From Actinomadura rudentiformis (GTDB lineage: Bacteria; Actinomycetota; Actinomycetes; Streptosporangiales; Streptosporangiaceae): a DNA stretch of 64,000 nt. Both the position numbers and the translations under genes were made by a program. Numbering within the stretch: position 1 is the first letter of the stretch; the number at the start of each line of letters is the position of its first letter. Shown piece by piece: positions 24,309 to 33,458 of this stretch. The notes beneath the pieces were generated by a model. It did not search any database. It was not told the origin of the DNA and saw only the letters and a list, made by a program, of their open reading frames with translations. The stretch covers positions 124,001-188,000 of the forward strand of contig NZ_WBMT01000006.1 in the NCBI RefSeq assembly GCF_008923185.1, given 5' to 3'.

Positions 24309-24428
24309 ATGAAAGCGACGCCGGGTGGATACGGGGGCAATCCACCCGGCGTCGCATCATCGGTGTTCCGACGGGGGCCCGGAACACCGGCACGGGCGCT
24401 CCGACGGGGGACCAGAGCGCCGGTACAA
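24309..24428 (-). ncRNA. 6C-like small RNA (three hairpins with C-rich loops)
   Basis: Read on the minus strand there are three consecutive stem-loops, each with CCCCC in the loop. The first stem pairs GGCGCTC with GAGCGCC (24421-24415 with 24401-24395; loop region around TCCCCCG). The second pairs CGGTGTTCCG with CGGAACACCG (24389-24380 with 24370-24361). The third has a perfect 16-bp stem (24355-24340 with 24330-24315, loop TGCCCCCGT) followed by TTTCATTTT, a rho-independent terminator. Paired hairpins with runs of C in the loops define the actinobacterial 6C RNA. Mycobacterial 6C is reported to pair through its loops with G-rich mRNA sites. A promoter-like pair lies upstream. Ends are approximate. 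Confidence 0.75.
24315..24355 (-). terminator. Intrinsic terminator of the 6C-like RNA
   Basis: A perfect 16-bp GC-rich stem (GCGACGCCGGGTGGAT and its complement) with a 9-base loop is followed on the minus strand by TTTCATTTT (24314-24306). The loop repeats the C5 motif of the other two hairpins, so this hairpin may act both as terminator and as a pairing loop. Confidence 0.85.
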
Positions 24429-24460
24429 ATCGTACACCGAAACCCCCTGCTGTTAGTCAA
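24429..24460 (-). promoter_or_regulatory. Candidate promoter of the 6C-like RNA
   Basis: On the minus strand TTGACT (24460-24455) is a good -35 box and TACGAT (24434-24429) a plausible -10 box. The 20-base spacing is longer than ideal, so one box may be misassigned. The -35 lies right behind the stop of the DUF3099 gene, so processing from that mRNA's 3' end is the alternative origin. Confidence 0.4.
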
Positions 24461-24467
24461 GAGAAAG

Positions 24468-24797
24468 TCACGACCCGATTTCTGGTCGTTGTCCGGAAAT
24501 CTGCTTGTGGTGCGGGCTCTCCGGATCGGAATATCGTGCCGTCTCCGTGGGCTCGCGGCCGCCGTTGGCGAAGATCACGCTGATGTAGGGGAGGAACAGC
24601 GCGCCGATCACCATGAGTCCCACGACCCACAGCGGGGCACCGGCCATCGCCGCGATGACCGACCCCACGAAGCAGCCCGTGCGGATTCCCATGGAAATGA
24701 GGTAGCGGCGCTGGCGGTATCCGATGTCCTCCGACATCGGGCGCGGCGCGTTGGTGACCGTGTAGACCTCGGCCTGCCGGCGGGGAATGACCTTCAC
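24468..24797 (-). CDS. DUF3099-family membrane protein
   Basis: 109 residues. The N-terminal part (VYTVTNAPRPMSEDIGYRQR, then RYLISMGIRTGCF) and two hydrophobic helices (GSVIAAMAGAPLWVVGLMVI; GALFLPYISVIFAN) fit DUF3099, a small actinobacterial inner-membrane family of unknown function. The GTG at 24797 keeps the conserved segment before the first helix; its Shine-Dalgarno is weak. It is divergent from the dodecin gene, and the 6C-like RNA lies just downstream. Confidence 0.8.
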   Translation of the reverse strand: MKVIPRRQAEVYTVTNAPRPMSEDIGYRQRRYLISMGIRTGCFVGSVIAAMAGAPLWVVGLMVIGALFLPYISVIFANGGREPTETARYSDPESPHHKQISGQRPEIGS

Positions 24798-24846
24798 GAT
24801 TCCACGGTAAGCCCACGGGGGCTGACAGGCGACACCAGGAGGGCAC

Positions 24847-25059
24847 ATGACCGATCGCACGTACCGGGTGACCGAGATCGTCGGCACGTCACCGGACTCC
24901 GTCGAGGCCGCGGTCCGCAACGGGATCAGGCGAGCCTCACAGACGCTGCGCCATCTGGACTGGTTCGAAGTGACCGAGGTCCGCGGCCAGATCGTGGACG
25001 GGGAGGTGGCCCATTTCCAGGTCGGCATGAAGGTCGGTTTCCGCCTGGAAGACGCCTAG
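24847..25059 (+). CDS. Dodecin flavoprotein
   Basis: 70 residues: TYRVTEIVGTSPDSVEAAVR, then NGIRRASQTLRHLDWFEVTE, then GEVAHFQVGMKVGFRLED. This is the dodecin fold, a dodecameric hollow sphere that stores flavins (FMN or riboflavin) and, in some actinobacteria, CoA. The Trp in LDWFEVTE is the flavin-stacking residue. AGGAGG lies 5 bases before the ATG. Confidence 0.93.
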   Translation: MTDRTYRVTEIVGTSPDSVEAAVRNGIRRASQTLRHLDWFEVTEVRGQIVDGEVAHFQVGMKVGFRLEDA

Positions 25060-25071
25060 AACGCGGCGGAC

Positions 25072-25118
25072 ACGTCCGGCCGGGGCTCCGGTGAGGGAGA
25101 GACCCGGCCGGACGTTCC
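25072..25118. terminator. Bidirectional terminator hairpin between dodecin and tldE
   Basis: ACGTCCGGCCGGG (25072-25084) and CCCGGCCGGACGT (25103-25115) form a perfect 13-bp stem with an 18-base loop in the gap between convergent genes. Only a short T-rich tail follows. Confidence 0.7.
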
Positions 25119-25142
25119 GTTCCGCTCAGGACGCCCTGTCGC

Positions 25143-26531
25143 TCAGGACGCCTGGGAGACCGTCGACATGTTGAAGTCGGGCACGCGGACAGGCGCCATG
25201 GCGGCGCGCGTGAAGTAGTCCGACCATTCGCGGGGGAGCGTCGGCTCCGTGGCGCCGACCTCGGTCAGCCGGGACAGCAGGTCCACCGGGCTCTCGTTGA
25301 ACCGGAAGTTGTTGACCTCGCCGACGACCTCGCCGTTCTCGACGAGGTAGACGCCGTCCCGGGTGAGGCCCGTGAGCAGCAGCCTCTGGGGATCCACCTC
25401 GCGGATGTACCAGAGGCAGGTCAGCAGCAGGCCGCGCTCGGTGCGCGCGACCATGTCCTCCAGCGACGCCGAGGAGCTCTCGGGCCCGGCGAGCATCAGG
25501 TTGTCGATGCCCGGCGTCACCGGCAGGCCGGTCACCTCGGCCGACCGGCGCGTCTGCGTGAGCGCCTTGAGCGTGCCGTCGGCGATCCAGTCGGTGGCGG
25601 TCAGCTCCAGTCCGTTGTCGAACACCGACGACTCCCGGCTGGAGGCGTGCGCGACGACGAACGGGGCGCTCTCCATCCCGGCGGCACGCGGGTCGCTCCA
25701 CAGCCGGACCGGCAGGCTCGCCAGCTTGTCGCCGACGCGGGTGCCGCCGCCCGGCGCGCTGAAGACCGTCCGGCCGTCGTGCGCGTCCTGGGCGCCCGCC
25801 GACCAGTAGAGGTAGATCATCAGGTCGGCCACCGCGCTCGGCGGCAGGATGGTCTCGTACCGCCCGGCCGGCAGCTCCACGCGCCGCCGCCCCCAGTCGA
25901 GGCGGCGCGCCAGGTCGCCGGTCAGCCGCGGCACGTCCACGTCGGTGAAGTCGCGCGTGCCGACCCCCGCCCAGGCCGAGCTGCCGCCGCCCTTGGCGTT
26001 GACCTCCAGCAGCCCGGTCGGCTGGTCGTGGCGCAGTCGCAGCCCGGCCGACGTGCCGAGGAACGAGGAGGTGAGCATGTGGTTGGCGAACCCGTACAGC
26101 TTGCGGTCCGCGCTCTCGGCGGCGGCGAACGCCTCGCCGAGCGCGGGCGCGAAGCCGGCGAAGACGCCGATGCCGGTCTCGGTCGGCTCGTCGTCCCAGC
26201 CGCCGCCCGCCGCGCTCCGGGTGATGAGCGGCGCGGCGTCCTCGGCGGGCTCGTTGCCCTCGGCCACCTTCTCGGCGGCCCGGACGAGGTCCTCGATGGC
26301 GTCGGCGCCGACCGCCGCGCGCGAGACCACGCCCGTGGCGATCCCGCCCTCGGTGGCGCGCAACGCGATGACCGTCAGCCGGTTGGAGCGGGTGACGCCG
26401 TTGGTGGTCAGGGTGTTGCCGGCCCAGCGCAGGTTGGCGGTGCTGGACTCGTCGGCGATGACGATGCAGTCGTCGGTGCGGGACAGCGCCAGCGCCCGTT
26501 CGACGGCCTCCTGCGGCCTGATGACGCTCAC
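25143..26531 (-). CDS. tldE: TldE/PmbA-like subunit of the TldD/TldE metalloprotease
   Basis: 462 residues of the PmbA/TldE family: VIADESSTANLRWAGNTLTT, LLEVNAKGGGSSAWAGVGTR, and a C-terminal barrel ending LLLTGLTRDGVYLVENGEVV, then GEVNNFRFNESPVDLL. This partner lacks the HExxxH site and shapes the channel of the heterodimer that degrades unfolded peptides and matures some ribosomally made peptides. The GTG start overlaps the tldD stop (GTGA), so the subunits are made together. Confidence 0.92.
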   Translation of the reverse strand: MSVIRPQEAVERALALSRTDDCIVIADESSTANLRWAGNTLTTNGVTRSNRLTVIALRATEGGIATGVVSRAAVGADAIEDLVRAAEKVAEGNEPAEDAAPLITRSAAGGGWDDEPTETGIGVFAGFAPALGEAFAAAESADRKLYGFANHMLTSSFLGTSAGLRLRHDQPTGLLEVNAKGGGSSAWAGVGTRDFTDVDVPRLTGDLARRLDWGRRRVELPAGRYETILPPSAVADLMIYLYWSAGAQDAHDGRTVFSAPGGGTRVGDKLASLPVRLWSDPRAAGMESAPFVVAHASSRESSVFDNGLELTATDWIADGTLKALTQTRRSAEVTGLPVTPGIDNLMLAGPESSSASLEDMVARTERGLLLTCLWYIREVDPQRLLLTGLTRDGVYLVENGEVVGEVNNFRFNESPVDLLSRLTEVGATEPTLPREWSDYFTRAAMAPVRVPDFNMSTVSQAS

Positions 26532-28027
26532 TGGCCGGCCTCCTTCAGGGCGTTGAGGATGTTGACACCGCGGAACAGGGCCGACGGGCAGCCGTGGCTG
26601 ACCGGGGCGACCTGGCCGGGCTGGCCCTTGCCGCAGTTGAACGCGCCGCCCAGCACGTAGGTCTGGGGCCCGCCGACGGCCTCCATCGAGTTCCAGAAGT
26701 CGGTGGTGGTGGCCTGGTAGGCCACGTCGCGCAGCTGGCCCGCCAGTCGGCCGTTCTCGATCTTGTAGAAGCGCTGGCCGGTGAACTGGAAGTTGTAGCG
26801 CTGCATGTCGATCGACCAGCTCTTGTCGCCGACGATGTAGACGCCGCGCTCGACGCCGGAGATGAGCTCGTCGGTGCTCGGCCCGTCCAGCGCCGGCTGC
26901 AGCGACACGTTCGCCATCCGCTGCAGGGGCATGCTGGAGGCGGCGTCGGCGAACGCGCAGCCGTTCGAGCGCTCCTGGCCGGTGAGGCGGGCGATGCGCC
27001 GGTCGAGCTGGTAGCCGGTGAACAGCCCGCCGGTGACGATGTCGAACGACTGCCCCTCGACGCCCTCGTCGTCGTAGCCGATCGTGGCCAGTCCGTGTTC
27101 GGCTGTCCGGTCGCCGGTCACGTTCATGACGGCCGAGCCGTACTGGAGCTTCCCGAGCTTGTCGGGCGTGGCGAACGAGGTGCCCGCGTAGGCGGCCTCG
27201 TAGCCCAGTGCCCGGTCGAGCTCGGTGGCGTGACCGATCGACTCGTGGATGGTCAGCCAGAGGTTCGACGGGTCGATGACCACGTCGTAGGCGCCCGCCT
27301 TCACCGACGGCGCCGCCAGCTTCTCGGCGAGCAGCTCGGGGATCGCGGCCAGCTCGCCGTCCCAGTCCCAGTGCGGTCCGTTCAGCCACTCCCAGCCGCG
27401 CCCGACCGGCGGGGCGAGCGTGCGCATGGTGTCGAACGTGCCGTCGGCGATGCCCACGGCCGTGACGGCCGGATGCAGCCGCACCCGCTGCTGGGTGGTG
27501 ACCGTGCCCCTCAGGTCGGCGAAGAACTTGTTCTCCTTGACCTGGAGCAACGAGACGTCCACATGGTCCACGTGGTCGCTGGCCAGCAACCTGCGGGTCC
27601 AGTCGGTCAGCAGCGCGACCTTGTCGCCGGTCGGCACCTCGAACGGGTCGATCTCGTAGGAGGAGATCCAGGTCCGTTCCCCGTGGACGGGCTCGGCGGC
27701 CAGCTCGATCGGCTCGCGGTTGACCGGCTGGGCCACCGCGGCCACCTCGACGGCCTGGGAGGCCACCCGGGCGGCGCCCTCGGGGGTGAGGTCGATGCCT
27801 GCGGCGAAGCCCCAGGTGCCGTCCTTGACCACGCGTACCGACAGGCCGACGTCGTCGGCGTCGAGCGCGGTCTCGAGCGCGGCGTCGTGGAGCCGCAGGG
27901 TCTGGCTTCGGATGCGTTCCAGCCGGAAGTCGGCGTGCTCGGCGCCCAGCTCCCGGGCCCGGCTCAGGGCCGCGTCGGCGAGCGCGCGCAGCGGCAGCGC
28001 CGCGAATTCGGGATCGATGTCATGCAC
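26528..28027 (-). CDS. tldD: TldD metalloprotease subunit
   Basis: 499 residues. It carries the zinc site HESIGHATELD (about residue 260) of the TldD family, with later segments GEGYDxEG-type (IGYDDEGVEGQSFDIVTGGL) and the C-terminal Cys/Gly region GGAFNCGKGQPGQVAPVSHG. With TldE it forms a cytosolic heterodimeric protease that cleaves unstructured peptides. Peptide-modifying gene clusters use it for leader removal, but no such cluster is visible here, so a housekeeping role is likely. Confidence 0.95.
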   Translation of the reverse strand: MHDIDPEFAALPLRALADAALSRARELGAEHADFRLERIRSQTLRLHDAALETALDADDVGLSVRVVKDGTWGFAAGIDLTPEGAARVASQAVEVAAVAQPVNREPIELAAEPVHGERTWISSYEIDPFEVPTGDKVALLTDWTRRLLASDHVDHVDVSLLQVKENKFFADLRGTVTTQQRVRLHPAVTAVGIADGTFDTMRTLAPPVGRGWEWLNGPHWDWDGELAAIPELLAEKLAAPSVKAGAYDVVIDPSNLWLTIHESIGHATELDRALGYEAAYAGTSFATPDKLGKLQYGSAVMNVTGDRTAEHGLATIGYDDEGVEGQSFDIVTGGLFTGYQLDRRIARLTGQERSNGCAFADAASSMPLQRMANVSLQPALDGPSTDELISGVERGVYIVGDKSWSIDMQRYNFQFTGQRFYKIENGRLAGQLRDVAYQATTTDFWNSMEAVGGPQTYVLGGAFNCGKGQPGQVAPVSHGCPSALFRGVNILNALKEAGQ

Positions 28028-28083
28028 CCTGGAGAACCTATCGCGTCAAAAACATGTCGCGCGGGTCCGGGCGGACGGCCTGA

Positions 28084-28887
<804 letters not shown>

Positions 28888-28892
28888 TGAGC

Positions 28893-29678
28893 ATGGGAAT
28901 CCTCGAAGGCAAGCGCATCCTGGTCACCGGTGTCCTCACCGACGCCTCGATCGGCTTCCACGTCGCGCGGGTCGCGCAGGAGCAGGGCGCGGAGGTCGTC
29001 CTCACCGCCTACCCGCGCCCGACGCTGACCCAGCGCACCGCCAAGCGGCTGCCGTCCGGCCCGGACTCGCCGCCGCCGGTGATCGAGCTCGACGTGATGA
29101 ACACCGAGCAGCTCGACGCCCTCGCCGGCAACCTCCAGGAGGTCGGCTTCGACCGCCTGGACGGTGTCGTGCACGCGATCGGGTTCGCCCCGCAGTCCGC
29201 CCTCGGCGGCAACTTCCTGGAGACGCCGTGGGAGGACGTGGCGACCGCGGTGCACGCCTCCACGTTCTCGCTCAAGGCGCTGACCATGGCCTGCCTGCCG
29301 CTGATGAAGGAGGGCGGCTCGGTGGTCGGCCTGGACTTCGACGCCACCAAGGCCTGGCCCGTGTACGACTGGATGGGCGTCGCCAAGGCGGGCCTGGAGT
29401 CGTGCGCCCGCTACCTCGCCAAGTACCTCGGGCCGCAGGGCGTCCGCGTCAACCTGGTCGCCGCCGGGCCGCTGGCCACGATGGCCGCCAAGAGCATCCC
29501 GGGCTTCGAGGGCATGGTCGAGATGTGGCCCCAGGCCGCGCCCCTCGGCTGGGACGTCAAGAACAGCGACCCCACGGCGCGCGCCTGCGTCGCGCTGCTG
29601 TCGGACTGGTTCCCGGCGACCACCGCCGAGATCGTGCACGTCGACGGCGGCCTGCACGCCATCGGCGCACCCGGCTAG
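28893..29678 (+). CDS. fabI: Enoyl-ACP reductase FabI / InhA-like
   Basis: 261 residues. The atypical SDR signature ILVTGVLTDASIGFHVARVA, the catalytic Tyr and Lys in AWPVYDWMGVAKAGLESCAR, and GVRVNLVAAGPLATMAAKSI match InhA-type enoyl reductases, which complete each elongation cycle using NADH. It starts a few bases after the fabG stop. A strong terminator follows at 29703-29747. Members of this group are the targets of isoniazid adducts and triclosan (family knowledge). Confidence 0.95.
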   Translation: MGILEGKRILVTGVLTDASIGFHVARVAQEQGAEVVLTAYPRPTLTQRTAKRLPSGPDSPPPVIELDVMNTEQLDALAGNLQEVGFDRLDGVVHAIGFAPQSALGGNFLETPWEDVATAVHASTFSLKALTMACLPLMKEGGSVVGLDFDATKAWPVYDWMGVAKAGLESCARYLAKYLGPQGVRVNLVAAGPLATMAAKSIPGFEGMVEMWPQAAPLGWDVKNSDPTARACVALLSDWFPATTAEIVHVDGGLHAIGAPG

Positions 29679-29702
29679 GGCGGGCGGGTTACGCGAACGC
29701 AT

Positions 29703-29747
29703 CGACGGGCCCCGTTCCTCTCCACAGGGAGGGAACGGGGCCCGTCG
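29703..29747. terminator. Strong terminator after fabI
   Basis: A 16-bp perfect stem, left arm CGACGGGCCCCGTTCC (29703-29718) with its complement at 29732-29747, has a 13-base loop. It lies between fabI and the convergent gene ending at 29770, so it can stop transcripts from both sides. Confidence 0.8.
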
Positions 29748-29769
29748 TCGTGTCCGGGTCCGCCCGGGG

Positions 29770-30432
29770 TCAGGCTCCTGACTCGGCGCGGCGCCGCAGG
29801 CGGCGGCCGAGGACACTGAGGTTGAGCGCGCCCACGGCGCCCGCGGCGCCGGCGGCCGCGGCGACCCACATCACCTCGCCGTCCTGGCGCTCCGAGGCCG
29901 CCACAGGCGAAATGAGCCGGGTCTGGGGAGTGCCGGGCTGCTGCATGTAGGCACGCGGGTCCGCGGCGACCTCAGGGGTCGGCAGCACGCCCGGCAGGTT
30001 GGGCGTGGTGTTCGCCGAGGGCGTGTAGGGCCGGACGCTGCCGGGCTGGCTGAGCGTCGCAGGGCCGGAGCCCTGCTGGCCCTGACCGCTGTTGCCGCTG
30101 TCGCCGCCCGACTTCCCCGGCGAGCCGGAGCCCTTGGAGGACTTGCCGCCCTTCCCGCTGGAGTCCGGCTTCAGCGGGGGCTTCTTCGAGGGCGAAGGCT
30201 TCGGCGTGGTCTGCGGCTTCTTGGGCGTGAGGCTCTCGCGCCAGTTTCCGAGCTGGCATTTCCAATTCTCGATGGTGCTCTTCGGGTCGGTGCCCTTCTT
30301 ACAGGTCTTCGGCGCCGCCGCCGTGCCCGCGTACGCCGCCGGTGCCCCCAGGAACACCAGCACCAGAGCGCCCGCCGACACCGCGGTGGTGGTCGAGCCG
30401 AACCGTCTGAAGCGCCGCCGCCCCTGCGCCAT
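29770..30432 (-). CDS. Secreted, membrane-anchored Pro/Lys/Gly-rich protein
   Basis: About 220 residues. A signal peptide (VSAGALVLVFLGAPAAYAGT) precedes a Lys/Cys segment (KTCKKGTDPKSTIENWKCQL), then a low-complexity linker of Pro, Lys, Ser and Gly (about 75-150). A C-terminal membrane helix (MWVAAAAGAAGAVGALNLSV) is followed by an Arg-rich tail. It resembles actinobacterial surface proteins held by a C-terminal anchor, but there is no LPxTG site. The start could be ATG 30432 or 30444; both follow a GGGGAGTG copy because the leader is duplicated. Function unknown. Confidence 0.65.
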   Translation of the reverse strand: MAQGRRRFRRFGSTTTAVSAGALVLVFLGAPAAYAGTAAAPKTCKKGTDPKSTIENWKCQLGNWRESLTPKKPQTTPKPSPSKKPPLKPDSSGKGGKSSKGSGSPGKSGGDSGNSGQGQQGSGPATLSQPGSVRPYTPSANTTPNLPGVLPTPEVAADPRAYMQQPGTPQTRLISPVAASERQDGEVMWVAAAAGAAGAVGALNLSVLGRRLRRRAESGA

Positions 30433-30488
30433 GCCACTCCCCATGCCGCGTCACTCCCCATGCCGCCGGTGATGCAGTTGTTGACCCC

Positions 30489-30527
30489 GGCACTTGTTGA
30501 CACATTGTCCAACGAGTGCGGGCCCCA
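30489..30527. other. Imperfect inverted repeat upstream of the Pro/Lys-rich gene
   Basis: CCCGGCACTTGTTG and CAACGAGTGCGGG, separated by about 9 bases, form an imperfect hairpin in the 194-base gap between the surface protein gene and the RecD2-like gene's stop. The left arm overlaps a GTCAACAA direct repeat on the minus strand. It could be an operator or a leader hairpin; support is weak. Confidence 0.3.
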
Positions 30528-30638
30528 CGATAACGGGTCCGGGTGTTCCCGTCACGGGGGTGCCATTGGATGCGATCGTGCCCCAAACGGCCCCGGTAGT
30601 AAACACCGACTTATTCCACCCCGCTCAGTGCACCCGCC

Positions 30639-32378
30639 TCACTGCGTGAGGAGCTTCGCCAGCCTGGTGCGCCGGGCGGGAGCGCCCGTCTCGCGGACGG
30701 CACGGGCCAGCGCCGGGCCGGCGGCCTGGACGACCGAGAGATGCCGCCGCGCCAGTCCGAAGACGGTGGCCACGAGCGGACGCGAGAGCCCCGCGCCGTC
30801 GGACATGACGGCCACCACGGCGGGACGCCGCGTTCCCCGGCCCTGGGCCACCGTGACCGCCCAGCCGTGCCGCAGCCGCCCGGTCAGCGCGGCAGGGACG
30901 GCGGCGGTGCCTCCGGCGAAGGCGATCTGGAGGGCGCCGTCCGCGGCGCCGGTGACCGTCCCGGTCTCGCCCACGGCGGCCTGCGGGAGGGGCGCCACCA
31001 CGACGACACGGTCACCCGGGTCGAAGCCTCCGTACGCGCCGGGCCCAGGGTTGACGCGCGCCTTCAGCGCGGCGTTGAGCGCGGTGGTGCCCGCCTCGCC
31101 GCCGGTCGCGGGCGCCACGACCTGCACGTCGTCGAGGGGGATGCCCAGAGCGCGAGGGATCGAGTCGGTGACGAGCTGGACCGTCCGGTGCACGGCCTCG
31201 GAGGCGCCGGCGGCCGGGACGATCACGACCTCCTTGCCAGGCGCGTCGACCGGCACGAGCTCTCCCGCGCGCACGGCCGCGGTGAGCGTGGCGAGCGGAT
31301 CGGCGGCCTGCGCCGGTTCGAGGTCGATGACCGGCACGGTCTCCGACGCCGCCAGATCGCCGAGGACCTGCCCGGGCCCGCTGGGCGGCAGCGCTCCGGG
31401 CTCACCGCCCAAGACCAGGTGCGTCCCGTCCGCGCACGCCTCCACCAGCACGGCGGCCAGCTCGACATCCAGGCCCGCCGCGTCCGGCAGCACCACGAGG
31501 TCAAGCTCGAACGGCCGCTGCTCGCCGCGCCCGAACACCACGGCCCCGGGCGCCGCCGGAGCGTCCTCCACCGGCTCCAGCAGCCGGTGCAACCCCACGA
31601 CCGCGAAGTCCTCGTCGCCGCCCTTCCTCCCTTCGCCGCGGAGGTAGGCGGCAGCGCTTTCGGTCGCGGTCACCACGGCCGCGCGCAGGCCGTTCGCCGT
31701 CGCCGCCCCGGCGAGGAGGAGCGCGGTCTCGGCGAGATCGTCCGGTGTGCCCCGCAGCAGGCAGACGCCCGTGCGCAGCGAAGCGGTGAGGGCGAGGGAA
31801 CGGTCTTCGGGAAGGCCTGCGCGGGCCTCCTTGACGGCGACGTCGTCCATGAGCGGACTCGCGGTCGCGTTGAGCCGCTGGAAGCCCTCGGCCGCCGCCT
31901 CCTCGGGAAGCGCCCACCGGGCCAGCCCGAGCGTCTCCTCGGGCTCGGGCAGGTCCGCCTCGTCGTCGTCGAACGCGGCCTCGTCGAATTCGGGTTCCTC
32001 GGTGAGCGAGAGGACCTCGGCTTCGTCCAGTGCGTCGTCGATCGCCTTGCGGGAATCGGGAATGCGGAGCTTGGCCAGTACCGACTCGACGTCGGCGGCG
32101 GGCGTCACGGTGTGGCCCTGCCGCGCGGCCTCGGTGAGCAGATGCTCGACCAGCGCACGGCCCCGGCGCGGATCGTCGGGTCTGGCCGCGTCGCCGAGCA
32201 CCTGGCGGGCGAAGTGGTCGGCCTGCTGCGGCCGGACGCCCGGCACGCGCAGCAGCCGCCAGGGGTCGTCGCGCAGGCGCGCGGCGGCGTCGCCACCGAG
32301 CCGCGCGGCGGCACGGGCGGCGAACGCGGCGGGCACGCCGGTGGCGGTGAAGAGTTCGGTGAGGTCGGAATCGGTCAC
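30639..32378 (-). CDS. RecD2-like protein with degenerate helicase motifs
   Basis: 579 residues. The N-terminal helix-hairpin-helix region (DDPWRLLRVPGVRPQQADHF) and the general layout follow RecD2/TraA helicases, but the motifs are lost. Walker A is replaced by VCLLRGTPDDLAETALLLAG (about 206), Walker B reads DLVVLPDAAGLDVELAAVLV instead of DEAS, and the C-terminal GWAVTVAQGRGTRRPAVVAV corresponds to the YAVTVHKSQG motif. The lineage is still visible in VLGGEPGALPPSGPGQVLGD. It is unlikely to hydrolyse ATP and may bind DNA or act as a scaffold. An acidic stretch (about 125-150) is inserted. Its ATG overlaps the aldo/keto reductase stop (ATGA). Confidence 0.7.
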   Translation of the reverse strand: MTDSDLTELFTATGVPAAFAARAAARLGGDAAARLRDDPWRLLRVPGVRPQQADHFARQVLGDAARPDDPRRGRALVEHLLTEAARQGHTVTPAADVESVLAKLRIPDSRKAIDDALDEAEVLSLTEEPEFDEAAFDDDEADLPEPEETLGLARWALPEEAAAEGFQRLNATASPLMDDVAVKEARAGLPEDRSLALTASLRTGVCLLRGTPDDLAETALLLAGAATANGLRAAVVTATESAAAYLRGEGRKGGDEDFAVVGLHRLLEPVEDAPAAPGAVVFGRGEQRPFELDLVVLPDAAGLDVELAAVLVEACADGTHLVLGGEPGALPPSGPGQVLGDLAASETVPVIDLEPAQAADPLATLTAAVRAGELVPVDAPGKEVVIVPAAGASEAVHRTVQLVTDSIPRALGIPLDDVQVVAPATGGEAGTTALNAALKARVNPGPGAYGGFDPGDRVVVVAPLPQAAVGETGTVTGAADGALQIAFAGGTAAVPAALTGRLRHGWAVTVAQGRGTRRPAVVAVMSDGAGLSRPLVATVFGLARRHLSVVQAAGPALARAVRETGAPARRTRLAKLLTQ

Positions 32379-33328
32379 GGGTTCCCCGTAGCGAGATCGG
32401 AAACGTCGTCCAGCGCGGACCGGATCGAGTGGGGGAGGGTGAGTCCCTCACTCTCCAGCGCCACCGCGAGTTGCGCCGCCGTCCGCGCGCCGACGATCGG
32501 CGCGATCACGCCGGGGCGGTCGCGGACCCAGCTGAGCGCCACGCTCAGCGGCGAGACGCCGAGCCCCTCGGCGGCGGTCACCACCGACTCCACGATCCGG
32601 GCGCACTCCTCGTCGAGGTACGGCTGCACGAACTCGGTGAAGTGCGGTGCGGCCGCCCGCGAATCGGCCGGGATGCCGGTGCGGTACTTGCCGGTGAGCA
32701 CCCCGCGGCCCAGCGGGGACCACGGCAGCAGGCCGGTCCCGGCGTCGACGGCGGCCGGCACGACCTCGCGCTCGATGTCCCGGCGCAGCAGCGAGTACTC
32801 CAGCTGCGCGGACACGATGGGGGCGCGGCCGGGCCAGGCCTTCTGCCAGGCGGCGGCCTTGGCCAGCTGCCAGCCGGTGTAGTTCGACACCCCGACGTAG
32901 CGGGTCCGGCCGGAGACGATCGCCTCGTCGAGGGCCGACAGCGTCTCCTCGATCGGGGTCGCCGGGTCGTACACGTGCAGCTGCCACAGGTCCACGTACT
33001 CCAGGCCCAGCCGGTCCAGCGAGGCGTCCAGAGCGCCGAGCAGGTGGCGCCGGGAGGCGTCGTAGCGTCCGTTCGGGCGGATCGCGGCCTTGGTCGCGAC
33101 GACCATCTCGTCGCGGTCCACCAGCTCGCGCAGGAGGTGCCCGAGGATCCGCTCGCTGTCGCCCTCGCTGTAGACGTCGGCGGTGTCCACGAGGGTGCCC
33201 CCGGCTTCGACGAACGCGGCGAGCTGCGCCGCCGCCTCGTCCGGGTCGGTGTCCTGGCCCCACGTCATGGTGCCCAGACCCAGCCGGGACACCAGCAGTC
33301 CGCTCCGGCCGAGGTGACGCTGTTCCAT
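32375..33328 (-). CDS. Aldo/keto reductase
   Basis: 317 residues, an (alpha/beta)8 barrel using NADPH. Catalytic residues are visible: Asp and Tyr in VDTADVYSEGDSERILGHLL, Lys in VVATKAAIRPNGRYDASR, and His in VDLWQLHVYDPATPIEET. The cofactor pocket is APIVGARTAAQLAVALES. The substrate is unknown; likely aldehydes or ketones. It is the first gene of a two-gene unit with the RecD2-like gene. Confidence 0.93.
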   Translation of the reverse strand: MEQRHLGRSGLLVSRLGLGTMTWGQDTDPDEAAAQLAAFVEAGGTLVDTADVYSEGDSERILGHLLRELVDRDEMVVATKAAIRPNGRYDASRRHLLGALDASLDRLGLEYVDLWQLHVYDPATPIEETLSALDEAIVSGRTRYVGVSNYTGWQLAKAAAWQKAWPGRAPIVSAQLEYSLLRRDIEREVVPAAVDAGTGLLPWSPLGRGVLTGKYRTGIPADSRAAAPHFTEFVQPYLDEECARIVESVVTAAEGLGVSPLSVALSWVRDRPGVIAPIVGARTAAQLAVALESEGLTLPHSIRSALDDVSDLATGNP

Positions 33329-33458
33329 AGGGCGTCAATGTATCGGGGAACGGGAGCGGTCCACCGTGGGTGCGGCACGCGCGCCGCCTGGTGACCGCTA
33401 CGCTTCCGTTCGGAACATGCGCCGGCGCCCGATTCGCGCTTGAGGGGAATCTCACCTA

